NCBI GenBank assembly: GCA_964578535.1
Contig: CAZODI010000002.1
Location: forward strand, 88,125-152,124
Source: PHBD01 sp964578535
GTDB taxonomy: Bacteria; Desulfobacterota; Syntrophia; Syntrophales; PHBD01
Reading direction: 5' to 3'
DNA: 64,000 bases
Shown: piece by piece, positions 41,297 to 48,911 of the stretch
How positions within the stretch are numbered: the first letter of the stretch is position 1
Layout of the letters: each line of letters starts with the position of its first letter
Program-made: the position numbers and the translations under genes
Notes under the pieces: generated by a model
Told to the model about the DNA's origin: nothing
Seen by the model: the letters and a program-made list of their open reading frames with translations, nothing else
Databases searched by the model: none

Positions 41297-43357
41297 TCAC
41301 TCTTCGTCCGGTATGCACCGGGCATTTTCCAGCCAGGCCGAGGCCTCGCTGTCGCTTGGAGCACGATAATCCCCCCGGGGGGACAGGGACCCGCCGGACC
41401 CTACCTTGGGGCTGTTGGGAATGCAGGATCGCTTGAACTGGCTGGTCTTGAAGAAGCGCTCCAGGTAGACCGTCAGCCACTTCCGGATCTCCCCGATGGA
41501 ATAGCTTCGCTGCTTCTCCGGCGGCACATCGGGCCAGAGCCCCCGGTTTTTGTCCCGCCACGTGCAGTAGGCCATAAAGGCCACCTTCGACGGCAGGTAG
41601 CCGTAACGGGTGGTGTAGAAATTGTTGAAGTCCTGCAGTTCGTACGGGCCGACAAAATCCTCGGTTTTCTGTGCGGGGCCCCCGTTTTCCTCGCCCGGGA
41701 CAAGCTCCGGGCTGATTTCCGTATTCAGGATGTCCAGCAGGATGTGGTTCGTTTCCTCGGCGAACTGTCCGGATTGGGCCACCCAGCGGATCAGATACTG
41801 GATCAGCGTCTTGGGTACGCTGGCATTCACGTTGTAGTGGGACATGTGATCGCCAACGCCGTAGGTACACCAGCCGAGGGCAAGTTCGCTCAAATCTCCC
41901 GTCCCCACGACAATGGCCGCCCGCATGTTGGCAAGGCGGAAGAGGTGGGATGTCCGTTCACCCGCCTGGATGTTCTCGAAGGTCACGTCGTAAACTTTTT
42001 CCCCCTCTGTGTAGGGGTGACCGATGTCCCGCAGCATCTGGAGGCAACTGGGGCGGATGTCGATCTCGTTGGCCTCGACCCCGAGGGATTCCATCAGCTT
42101 GAGGGCGTTCCGGTGCGTTCTGCCGGTGGTGGCGAAGCCGGGCATCGTGTACGCCTTGATGTTCGTCCGCGGCAGGTCCAGAAGGTCCATTGTCCGGGCG
42201 GCCACGATGAGGGCATGGGTGGAATCGAGCCCGCCGGAAATCCCGATGACGACGTTCCGGATGCCCGAGGCCTTCAGGCGCTTGGCCAGTCCCTGGACCT
42301 GAATGTTGTATGCCTCGTAGCATCTCTGGTCCCGCTTGCCCGGGTCCGCAGGAATATATGGATAGCGGGCGTAGTCGCGCTCCAGGAGGATTCTCCCGTC
42401 CGGCGCTTCCAGGCGGAAGGGAATGGTTCGGAACTGCTCGATTCGATCCCGGTTGGCCCTGGCGTTCTGGCCGAATGTCGTCATGCGCATCCGGTCCTGG
42501 ACCAGGCGGTCCGTGTCCAGGTCGGCGAAGATGATCTGGGGATTCCTCGCAAACCGCTCCGATTCCGCAAGCAGGTTCCCGTTTTCGTGAATCATGGCAT
42601 GACCGTCCCAGGCCAGATCCGTCGTAGACTCCCCCGGGCCCGCCGCAGCGTAGAGATAGGCTGCGATGCAGCGGGCGGACTGGTTGGCGGCCAGGCTCTG
42701 GCGGTACTCGGCCTTGCCGATGGTGATGTTCGAGGCGGAGAGATTGCAGATGATCGTAGCGCCTGCCATGGCCGCGTAGCTGGAGGGAGGAACGGGAACC
42801 CAGACGTCCTCGCAGAGTTCCATGAAGAGTTGAACGTTCGGTGCGTTCACGGCCCGGAACAGGAGATCGGCCCCGAAGGGAATCCCCTCCTGCCCGCAGA
42901 GATCCACGGTCTGCGAAAAGGCGGTTTCTGCGGGGGCGAACTGCCGGGCTTCGTAAAACTCCCGGTAGTTCGGAAGGTAGGACTTGACGGCGACGCCCAG
43001 GATCCGGCCCCGCTGGAGCACGATCCCGCAATTGAACAGGCGGCAGTCCACCCGGAGAGGCATACCGACGACGAGAACGGGATTGAGGGTTGCCGTCTCG
43101 TCCAGCACTTTCCGAAGGCCGGCCAGGGAGCTCTCGAGGAGGGCGTCCTGGTGGAAGAGGTCCTCATTGGAGTATGCCGTCAAGCCCAGCTCGGGAAAAA
43201 GGGCCAGGACGGCCTGTCCCTCATGGGCCCGGCGGGCCATTTCGATGGTTTTTTCCGCGTTGAACGACGGATCGGCGACCCGGACTTCCGGGATGCAGAC
43301 CGCCGTGCGGAGAAACCCGTGCCGGTACAGGTTGAAGAATGGATTGGGCGTTTCCAT
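41297..43357 (-). CDS. nadE: Glutamine-dependent NAD+ synthetase
   Basis: A 686-aa two-domain enzyme making NAD+ from nicotinic acid adenine dinucleotide, ATP and glutamine. The N-terminal nitrilase-type glutaminase has the triad Glu 56 (FPELGLTAYS), Lys 125 (VKSYLPNYREFYE) and Cys 182 (ELCEDVW). The C-terminal synthetase has the PP-loop SGGLDST (373-379) and GTGDLSELALGWCTYG. Length and layout match glutamine-dependent NadE of the long type. It lies 35 bp downstream of folE2 on the same strand. Confidence 0.96.
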   Translation of the reverse strand: METPNPFFNLYRHGFLRTAVCIPEVRVADPSFNAEKTIEMARRAHEGQAVLALFPELGLTAYSNEDLFHQDALLESSLAGLRKVLDETATLNPVLVVGMPLRVDCRLFNCGIVLQRGRILGVAVKSYLPNYREFYEARQFAPAETAFSQTVDLCGQEGIPFGADLLFRAVNAPNVQLFMELCEDVWVPVPPSSYAAMAGATIICNLSASNITIGKAEYRQSLAANQSARCIAAYLYAAAGPGESTTDLAWDGHAMIHENGNLLAESERFARNPQIIFADLDTDRLVQDRMRMTTFGQNARANRDRIEQFRTIPFRLEAPDGRILLERDYARYPYIPADPGKRDQRCYEAYNIQVQGLAKRLKASGIRNVVIGISGGLDSTHALIVAARTMDLLDLPRTNIKAYTMPGFATTGRTHRNALKLMESLGVEANEIDIRPSCLQMLRDIGHPYTEGEKVYDVTFENIQAGERTSHLFRLANMRAAIVVGTGDLSELALGWCTYGVGDHMSHYNVNASVPKTLIQYLIRWVAQSGQFAEETNHILLDILNTEISPELVPGEENGGPAQKTEDFVGPYELQDFNNFYTTRYGYLPSKVAFMAYCTWRDKNRGLWPDVPPEKQRSYSIGEIRKWLTVYLERFFKTSQFKRSCIPNSPKVGSGGSLSPRGDYRAPSDSEASAWLENARCIPDEE

Positions 43358-43392
43358 GGCTCCCTTCCGGTCAGCGCCCGGATGTCCTGTCC

Positions 43393-44163
43393 TCAGGAGT
43401 CCTTCTCCAGGTATGCATAGGCGCTGTGGTTGTGAATGCTCTCGAAATTTTCCGCTTCCACACTGTACCAGGGGAAGTTGTCGTTCCTGTTGAGCTGCGT
43501 GGCTACGTTGCGGACCACGTCCTCCACGAACATAGGGTTTTCGTAGGCCTTCTCGGTCACGAATTTCTCATCCGGACGTTTCAGGAGGGAGTAAACCTCG
43601 CCGCTTCCCGCTTCCTCCACGATCCGGATCAGGTCTTCGATCCAGAAAAACTTCCGAAACCGCACCTTGACCGTTACCATGCTCCTCTGGTTGTGGGCGC
43701 CCCGGTTGCTGATCTCCTTCGAACAGGGACAGACGGTGTTCACGGGCACCACGACGGAGACCAGAAAATCCGAGCGGCCGCCGCTGTTCTGCCCGCAAAA
43801 CGTGCAGTTGTATTCCATCAGGCTCTTCGCCCCGGTCACGGGAGCCTCTTTCTCGATGAAGTAGGGAAAGGAAATCTCCATGTGGGCCGATTCCGCCCGC
43901 AGTTTCTCCCGCACCTTCTCCAGGATGATGTGCAGCGTCCGGATGTTGACCTGCCCGCGGAACTCGTTGAGGATTTCCACGAAGCGGCTCATGTGGGTCC
44001 CCTTGAAGTGGTGCGGGAGGTTGACGTACATGCTGATGGTGGCGTTCACGGGCTGGGTGCCCTGGGCTTTGTCGAGGACGATGACGGGATACTTGATGCC
44101 CTTGACCCCCACCTTCCGGATGTCGATCTTCCGGTGATCATGCTGGCTTTGTACGTCAATCAT
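43393..44163 (-). CDS. folE2: GTP cyclohydrolase FolE2 (type IB)
   Basis: A 256-aa metal-dependent GTP cyclohydrolase, converting GTP to 7,8-dihydroneopterin triphosphate. Key features are SMYVNLPHHFKGTHMSRF, the metal/catalytic Cys in VVVPVNTVCPCSKEIS, RGAHNQRS and the C-terminal HNHSAYAY. It overlaps queD by 4 bp; its product is QueD's substrate, so the pair feeds queuosine (preQ0) synthesis and possibly folate. Confidence 0.96.
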   Translation of the reverse strand: MIDVQSQHDHRKIDIRKVGVKGIKYPVIVLDKAQGTQPVNATISMYVNLPHHFKGTHMSRFVEILNEFRGQVNIRTLHIILEKVREKLRAESAHMEISFPYFIEKEAPVTGAKSLMEYNCTFCGQNSGGRSDFLVSVVVPVNTVCPCSKEISNRGAHNQRSMVTVKVRFRKFFWIEDLIRIVEEAGSGEVYSLLKRPDEKFVTEKAYENPMFVEDVVRNVATQLNRNDNFPWYSVEAENFESIHNHSAYAYLEKDS

Positions 44164-44549
44164 GAGTGTCGCCGGTCTGTCCCTCTCTCATAGACGGCCC
44201 GGGCGTCTTCCGATTCCCAGACGGCCACCCGGGAAACCCGGACCCGGTCCGAATCGATCCTGCCCGCGAGGCAATCGTGAATCCATCTTGCCAGGTTCTC
44301 CGACGAGGGGTTGATCCCTGCAAAAAAATCCATTTCATTGAGATGCCTGTGGTCCAGCGTCTCCAGCGTCTCGTCCGTCCAGCGCTTGAGCAGCCGGAAG
44401 TCGATGAGCAGGCCTTCGCCGTCCAGCGATTCTCCCGCCACGGTTACGTCCACACGGAAGTTGTGTCCGTGGAGGGATTCACACTTGCCCCCGATGTCCC
44501 GCAGTGTGTGCGCGGCGGAGAACGAACGGGTGATGGTCACTTCATACAT
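44160..44549 (-). CDS. queD: 6-carboxytetrahydropterin synthase QueD
   Basis: A 129-aa T-fold enzyme of queuosine biosynthesis. Zinc ligands are His 14, His 27 and His 29 (SFSAAHTL, LHGHN), and the catalytic Cys 23 is present, which separates it from PTPS-like homologues without it. LETLDHRHLNE supplies the catalytic His. GGGAAGGA precedes ATG 44549. First gene of queD-folE2-nadE-(zinc ribbon). Confidence 0.95.
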   Translation of the reverse strand: MYEVTITRSFSAAHTLRDIGGKCESLHGHNFRVDVTVAGESLDGEGLLIDFRLLKRWTDETLETLDHRHLNEMDFFAGINPSSENLARWIHDCLAGRIDSDRVRVSRVAVWESEDARAVYERGTDRRHS

Positions 44550-44771
44550 GATCGGTCCTTCCCGGAACGGCATCCCTCCGTGATCCCGGGGCGCGGCCGT
44601 TTCGTGAACGCGCGGTTCCGGAGGGATGTTCGGGATCATTACCGTAGATGGAATTTCCTTGTAAAGGAAAAGTTTGGTGATATCTGCAACATCGGTGCAC
44701 AAACCGCCATTCGTCCAGACGATTGCCCATGCTTCCGGAGGGGGATGGTTTCGCCGAATGGAGGAAGATCC

Positions 44772-44816
44772 GGTGAATTTCCCCGGTGACCCGGAAAAAA
44801 GGCGGGTAATTTCCCC
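44772..44816 (+). promoter_or_regulatory. Paired 13-bp sites upstream of the pilA sigma-54 promoter
   Basis: GGTGAATTTCCCC (44772-44784) and GGGTAATTTCCCC (44804-44816) match at 11 of 13 positions and are exactly 32 bp apart, about three helical turns. They lie 100-140 bp before the -24 element, where enhancer-binding activators such as PilR bind. Assignment to PilR is inference. Confidence 0.5.
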
Positions 44817-44913
44817 TGATCCGGGATCGCTTCATCGGAGGGGGAAGGGCATGCCGGGGAGAGAACACCGCATTTCTTGAGCGTTGCGCCGACATGATGA
44901 TGGTCCATTCTCT

Positions 44914-44930
44914 TGGTATGCCGATTGCAT
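44914..44930 (+). promoter_or_regulatory. Sigma-54 promoter of pilA
   Basis: TGGTATGCCGATTGCAT matches the sigma-54 consensus TGGCACGN4TTGCA, with GG (44915-44916) and GC (44927-44928) separated by the required 10 bp. Transcription should start near 44940. Confidence 0.75.
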
Positions 44931-45065
44931 ACTCATTTGCGGTCTTCAAAATGGACAATACAAGAGAGCAGCGATGAAAAGGAGGTGGTAGGGGGGAGTT
45001 AATCCGCAGTCATTCCATTCGGCATCAAGCATGAAACAAACAAATTCAAGAAAAGGAGAAATGAT

Positions 45066-45434
45066 ATGCTGAAAGCGTTCCGCAAGAAGAATCAGAAAGG
45101 TTTCACCCTGATCGAGCTCATGATCGTCATCGCGATCATCGGCATCCTGGCAGCCATCGCCATCCCGCAGTTCACCGCCTACAGGACCAGGGGTTATGAG
45201 GCGTCGGCCAAGGCGGATGCGAAGAATGCCTACACGGCCGCCCAGGCCCTGTTCTCCGACTCGCCGGCCGCCACCGCTGACATCGCGGCCCTGCAGTCCT
45301 ACGGCTTCAAGTCCACGAACCTCGTCACCACCACAGTCGTTGCCGGGACCCAGTCCGGCCTGAGCCTCACGTCCGTTCATGCCAGCGGCGGCAGGACCTA
45401 CTCGGTCGGCGCAGACGGCGCGATTACACCCTGA
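45066..45434 (+). CDS. pilA: Type IV major pilin, Geobacter/Syntrophus type
   Basis: A 122-aa prepilin. The leader MLKAFRKKNQKG is cut before Phe 13; the mature N-terminus FTLIELMIVIAIIGILAAIA is the polymerisation helix with Glu 5. The mature chain (110 aa) keeps aromatic residues at positions 1, 24, 27, 32 and 51, as in the conductive Geobacter pilin, plus Tyr 44, Tyr 67, Phe 69 and Tyr 100. The C-terminal domain lacks the disulfide pair of Pseudomonas pilins. AAAAGGAG precedes the ATG. A sigma-54 promoter and paired upstream sites control it, and a strong terminator follows, isolating it from the glycosyltransferase-like genes downstream. Confidence 0.96.
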   Translation: MLKAFRKKNQKGFTLIELMIVIAIIGILAAIAIPQFTAYRTRGYEASAKADAKNAYTAAQALFSDSPAATADIAALQSYGFKSTNLVTTTVVAGTQSGLSLTSVHASGGRTYSVGADGAITP

Positions 45435-45454
45435 CGTAACATCCGCGTTCTCGG

Positions 45455-45489
45455 AAAAGGGGTAGGGCATATGTCTTACCCCTTTTTTT
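45455..45489 (+). terminator. Rho-independent terminator after pilA
   Basis: A stem of up to 15 bp (AAAAGGGGTAGGGCA paired with TGTCTTACCCCTTTT, two wobbles) followed by a run of seven T. Confidence 0.9.
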
Positions 45490-45513
45490 ATCCTGCTCCC
45501 GGACTTCCCCGTC

Positions 45514-47244
45514 ATGCGGCCATCGACCCGGAAATCGCTACCACTCCTTCTCTGCCTCATCCTGACCCTGGCCTTGGTGGCCGTCTACGGGCAGGTGCAG
45601 ACCTTCAAACTCATCCGCTACGACGACACGGTCTATGTGGCCGAAAATCAACGGGTTCTGGACGGATTATCCTGGGAAGGCGTCCATTGGGCCTTCCGGA
45701 ACGACGAAGCCGGTTTCTGGCACCCCCTGACCTGGCTGTCCCTGATGACGGATGCCCAGCTCTACGGGCTCTGGGCCGGGGGATACCACCGGACGAACGC
45801 CCTCCTCCACCTGGGAAGCACCCTGCTCCTGTTTCTGTTTCTGTTCAAGGCTACCGGCGCCCCGGGGCGGAGCGCCGTCGTGGCGGCGCTGTTCGGCCTT
45901 CATCCCCTCAACGTGGAGCCGGTGGCCTGGGTGGCGCAGCGCAAGGACGTCCTCTCCATGTTCTTCGCCATGGCCACCCTGCTGGCCTACGCTTTTTATG
46001 CGAAGCGGCCCCGTGCGTTTCTCTATCTCCCGGTTCTGGCGATCTATTCCCTGGGGCTGATGGCCAAGCCGATGATCGTGACCCTGCCGTGCGTGATGCT
46101 CCTCCTGGACGTCTGGCCCCTCCGGCGCCTGCGGCTGTTCCGGCCGGCCGATTCCCTGGCCGCCACGGAGACCGGATTCCCGGAAGTCCGTCTGTCCCGG
46201 GCGCTCCTGGAAAAGCTGCCGCTCCTCGTTCTCGCGGCGGCCGCCTCGGTCCTCGTCATTTTCACGGAGCAGAAGATCGGGGCCCTGTCCTCCCTGGATG
46301 CCGTTCCCATGACAGCCCGGATCGCCAATGCCGTGGTCTCCTATGCCGTCTACCTGGGAAAGATGGTCTGGCCCGTGAACCTCGCCTTTTTCTATCCCCA
46401 TCCGGTGACGATCTCCGCGGGTCCGCTCCTTCTTTCCCTGGCCGTCCTGGCCGCGGTCAGCGTTTTGGTCGCTCTCAAAGGCCGACGTTTCCCCTATCTC
46501 CCGGTGGGGTGGCTGTGGTATCTGGGGGCACTGGTGCCGATGATCGGGCTGATCCAGGTGGGGCCCCATGCCCTGGCGGACCGCTACACCTATCTGCCGA
46601 TGATCGGCCTGTACCTGGCGATCGTCTGGAGCGTCGCGGACGCAGCGGCGGCATGGAACGTCCGGAAGTCCTTCCTGCTCGGGACGTCCCTGATCCTGAT
46701 CGCCGCCCTGGCCGCCGGTTCCTGGGTGCAGCTTGGGCACTGGCGGAACAGCTTCACCCTGTTCGGGCATGCCCTGAAGGTGACGAAGGGAAACTACATT
46801 GCCGAGAACAATCTCGGTCTGGCCTGGTATCACGAGGGAAACATGGATGAGGCGCTGTCCCATTTCCGGGCGTCCCTGGCGATGAACCCGGAGTATTCCC
46901 TCGTATACAGCAACCTGGGGAGTGCGCTGTTCCACAAAGGCGAGTACCGGGAGGCCGAGAAGTACTTCCGGGAGGCAATTCGCCGCTTTCCTTCCGACGG
47001 CGGATATCACAGCAACCTGGCCAGTACGCTCTACCGAATGGGCTCCTACGAGGATGCCGCCTATGAGTACCGCGCGGCCCTTCGCCTGGGGCACGAAAAG
47101 GCGGAAACCTACAGCGGCCTCGGGATGGCCCTCCTGGAGCTGGGGCGGCGGGATGAGGCGGGACGGGCATTCGGCGATGCCATCCGGATCGATCCCCGCC
47201 ACGAGCAGGTGCGCGAGCAGTGGAATCGGCTGAGGGAGAAATGA
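45514..47244 (+). CDS. TMTC-like GT-C membrane protein with C-terminal TPRs (paralogue 1)
   Basis: A 576-aa polytopic protein. About ten transmembrane helices (residues 10-420) carry the GT-C-type luminal motif YDDTVY (Asp-Asp pair) and AGFWHPLTWLSLM, HPLNVEPVAWVAQRKDVLS and LMAKPMIVTLP. The last 150 residues are about four TPRs (NYIAENNLGLAWYHEGNMDE and repeats). This is the layout of TMTC-type O-mannosyltransferases. The ATG is 79 bp after the pilA stop but has no clear SD. Its stop overlaps the next paralogue by 4 bp. Position next to pilA suggests pilin or surface-protein glycosylation (inference). Confidence 0.82.
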   Translation: MRPSTRKSLPLLLCLILTLALVAVYGQVQTFKLIRYDDTVYVAENQRVLDGLSWEGVHWAFRNDEAGFWHPLTWLSLMTDAQLYGLWAGGYHRTNALLHLGSTLLLFLFLFKATGAPGRSAVVAALFGLHPLNVEPVAWVAQRKDVLSMFFAMATLLAYAFYAKRPRAFLYLPVLAIYSLGLMAKPMIVTLPCVMLLLDVWPLRRLRLFRPADSLAATETGFPEVRLSRALLEKLPLLVLAAAASVLVIFTEQKIGALSSLDAVPMTARIANAVVSYAVYLGKMVWPVNLAFFYPHPVTISAGPLLLSLAVLAAVSVLVALKGRRFPYLPVGWLWYLGALVPMIGLIQVGPHALADRYTYLPMIGLYLAIVWSVADAAAAWNVRKSFLLGTSLILIAALAAGSWVQLGHWRNSFTLFGHALKVTKGNYIAENNLGLAWYHEGNMDEALSHFRASLAMNPEYSLVYSNLGSALFHKGEYREAEKYFREAIRRFPSDGGYHSNLASTLYRMGSYEDAAYEYRAALRLGHEKAETYSGLGMALLELGRRDEAGRAFGDAIRIDPRHEQVREQWNRLREK

Positions 47245-48905
47245 GGGCTTCTTCCCCGTTCCCGCACGGGAGGGCCCTGGTCTTCCTCGCCCTGGCGGCG
47301 CTGGTCCTGCTGTCCTTTCACGGCGTGGTCCGGAACGGGTTCATCCACTATGACGACCATGTCTATGTCACGGACAACCCGCACGTCATGAGAGGGCTGT
47401 CGGGTGAGGGGGTCCGCTGGGCGTTTACGGCGACCGACGCGGGATTCTGGCACCCCCTGACCTGGCTTTCCCTCATGGCGGACGCCCAGTTGTTCCGTTT
47501 TCATCCCGCCGGGTACCACGGGACGAACCTTCTGCTGCATCTCCTCACAACGCTCCTCCTGTTTTCCGTTCTTTCCGATCTGACCGGAAGGATCGGGCCG
47601 AGTGCCTTTGCGGCGGCCCTCTTTGGCGTGCATCCCATCCAGGTGGAGCCGGTGGCCTGGGTGGCGGCCCGCAAGGACGTGCTGAGTGCTTTCTTCTGGG
47701 TTGCTACCCTGGGGATTTACGGCTGGTACGCCCTCCGGCCCGGCCTGACGCGCTACGGAGCCCTGGCGGCGTTCTTTTTCCTGGGATTGATGGCCAAACC
47801 CATGGTGGTCACCCTGCCCCTGGTTCTCCTCCTCCTCGATCTCTGGCCGCTGAAGCGCCTGGAAGCCGGAGGGGGGAAACAAAACGTCGCACCGGAAGCG
47901 GGACGGCGCTTTCGCCCCGTTTCCTGGAAGGCGGCGCTGCTGGAGAAGGTGCCCCTGCTGGCGATGGCCGCGGGCGTCGTCGCCGTCACCTTCTTCGCCG
48001 AGGCCAGGACGGGTGCCCTGAAGCCCCTGGAGGCGTTTCCCCTTTCCGACCGCCTCGGAAACGCCCTTGTTTCGTATGCGCGGTACCTGGGCCATGTGCT
48101 CTGGCCGTCCGACCTGTCCATCCATTATGCCCATCCCGGGAGCTGGCCGCTGTGGGTGACCGCCGGATCCGCCGTCCTCCTGGCGGCCGTCACGCTGGCC
48201 GTTCTGAAGGCTTTCCGCAATCGTCCCTATCTCACGACGGGCTGGTTCTGGTTCCTGATCGTCCTGCTTCCCGTCATCGGGATCGTGCAGATCGGTTCCC
48301 ATGCCATGGCGGACCGCTATGCCTACATCCCGTCCATCGGGTTGTTCCTGATGGTGGCCTGGGGTGGAGCGAACTTGATCCGATCCCGGTTCCCCAAACG
48401 ATCCGGAATTCTCTTCGTTGCCGCCGCAGTCCTTCTGCTGGCGATCCTGTCCATGGTCAGCCGATGCCAGGTGGATGTCTGGCGGGACGCCGTCTCCGTC
48501 TTCCGTCATGCCGCCCGGGTGGAGCCGCACAACGCCCTGGTGCAGAACAACCTGGGGGCCGCCCTGACCCGGGCCGGCAAAGGCGGTGAGGCCGTCGGAC
48601 CCCTGCGGGAGGCACTGAAGATAAGGCCGGATTATGCGGAAGCGGCCTTCAACCTGGGAGTCGCGCTGACAGAGAAAGGGGATCGGAATGAGGCGGTCTT
48701 GTGGTATGACAGAGCCCTGAAGATCCATCCGCGTTTTGCGGAGGCATACAACAACAAGGGGATCCTGGCTGCACAAAGCGGGCGTTTGGGCGAAGCGGCC
48801 GGGTTCTTCCGGAAGGCGCTGGAAATTCGGCCGGATTACCGGGATGCCCGGTTGAACCTGGAGCGTGTGACGGCGGAGGCGGGCGGCGACCGGACCGTTC
48901 GGTGA
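47241..48905 (+). CDS. TMTC-like GT-C membrane protein with C-terminal TPRs (paralogue 2)
   Basis: A 554-aa paralogue of the preceding gene. The same blocks recur: HYDDHVYVTDNPHV, DAGFWHPLTWLSLMADAQLF, HPIQVEPVAWVAARKDVLS and LMAKPMVVTLP, with HAMADRYAYIPSIG before the TPR region. The C-terminus has about four TPRs (ALVQNNLGAALTRAGKGGEA onward). ATG 47241 overlaps the upstream stop and has GAGGGAG before it; a longer frame from 47220 is less likely. Six bases separate its stop from the YfhO-like gene. Confidence 0.83.
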   Translation: MRASSPFPHGRALVFLALAALVLLSFHGVVRNGFIHYDDHVYVTDNPHVMRGLSGEGVRWAFTATDAGFWHPLTWLSLMADAQLFRFHPAGYHGTNLLLHLLTTLLLFSVLSDLTGRIGPSAFAAALFGVHPIQVEPVAWVAARKDVLSAFFWVATLGIYGWYALRPGLTRYGALAAFFFLGLMAKPMVVTLPLVLLLLDLWPLKRLEAGGGKQNVAPEAGRRFRPVSWKAALLEKVPLLAMAAGVVAVTFFAEARTGALKPLEAFPLSDRLGNALVSYARYLGHVLWPSDLSIHYAHPGSWPLWVTAGSAVLLAAVTLAVLKAFRNRPYLTTGWFWFLIVLLPVIGIVQIGSHAMADRYAYIPSIGLFLMVAWGGANLIRSRFPKRSGILFVAAAVLLLAILSMVSRCQVDVWRDAVSVFRHAARVEPHNALVQNNLGAALTRAGKGGEAVGPLREALKIRPDYAEAAFNLGVALTEKGDRNEAVLWYDRALKIHPRFAEAYNNKGILAAQSGRLGEAAGFFRKALEIRPDYRDARLNLERVTAEAGGDRTVR

Positions 48906-48911
48906 GGGGGA

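Larger units (their letters stand above)
44550..45065. other. Divergent regulatory region between queD and pilA
   Basis: 516 bp with no convincing gene. Toward queD (minus strand) a 7-bp dyad TTTCCTT-GTA-AAGGAAA lies at 44654-44670; I do not recognise a preQ1 riboswitch. Toward pilA there are two copies of an activator-like site and a sigma-54 promoter, listed separately, then a leader of about 125 nt with two purine-rich stretches (AAAAGGAGGTGG near 44980 and the true SD AAAAGGAG at about 45052). Confidence 0.6.

Noticed and set aside
44550..45065. A preQ1 or c-di-GMP riboswitch in the queD/pilA gap
   Set aside because: I looked for the conserved cores on both strands and did not find them; the purine-rich stretches are better explained as ribosome-binding sites and activator sites.
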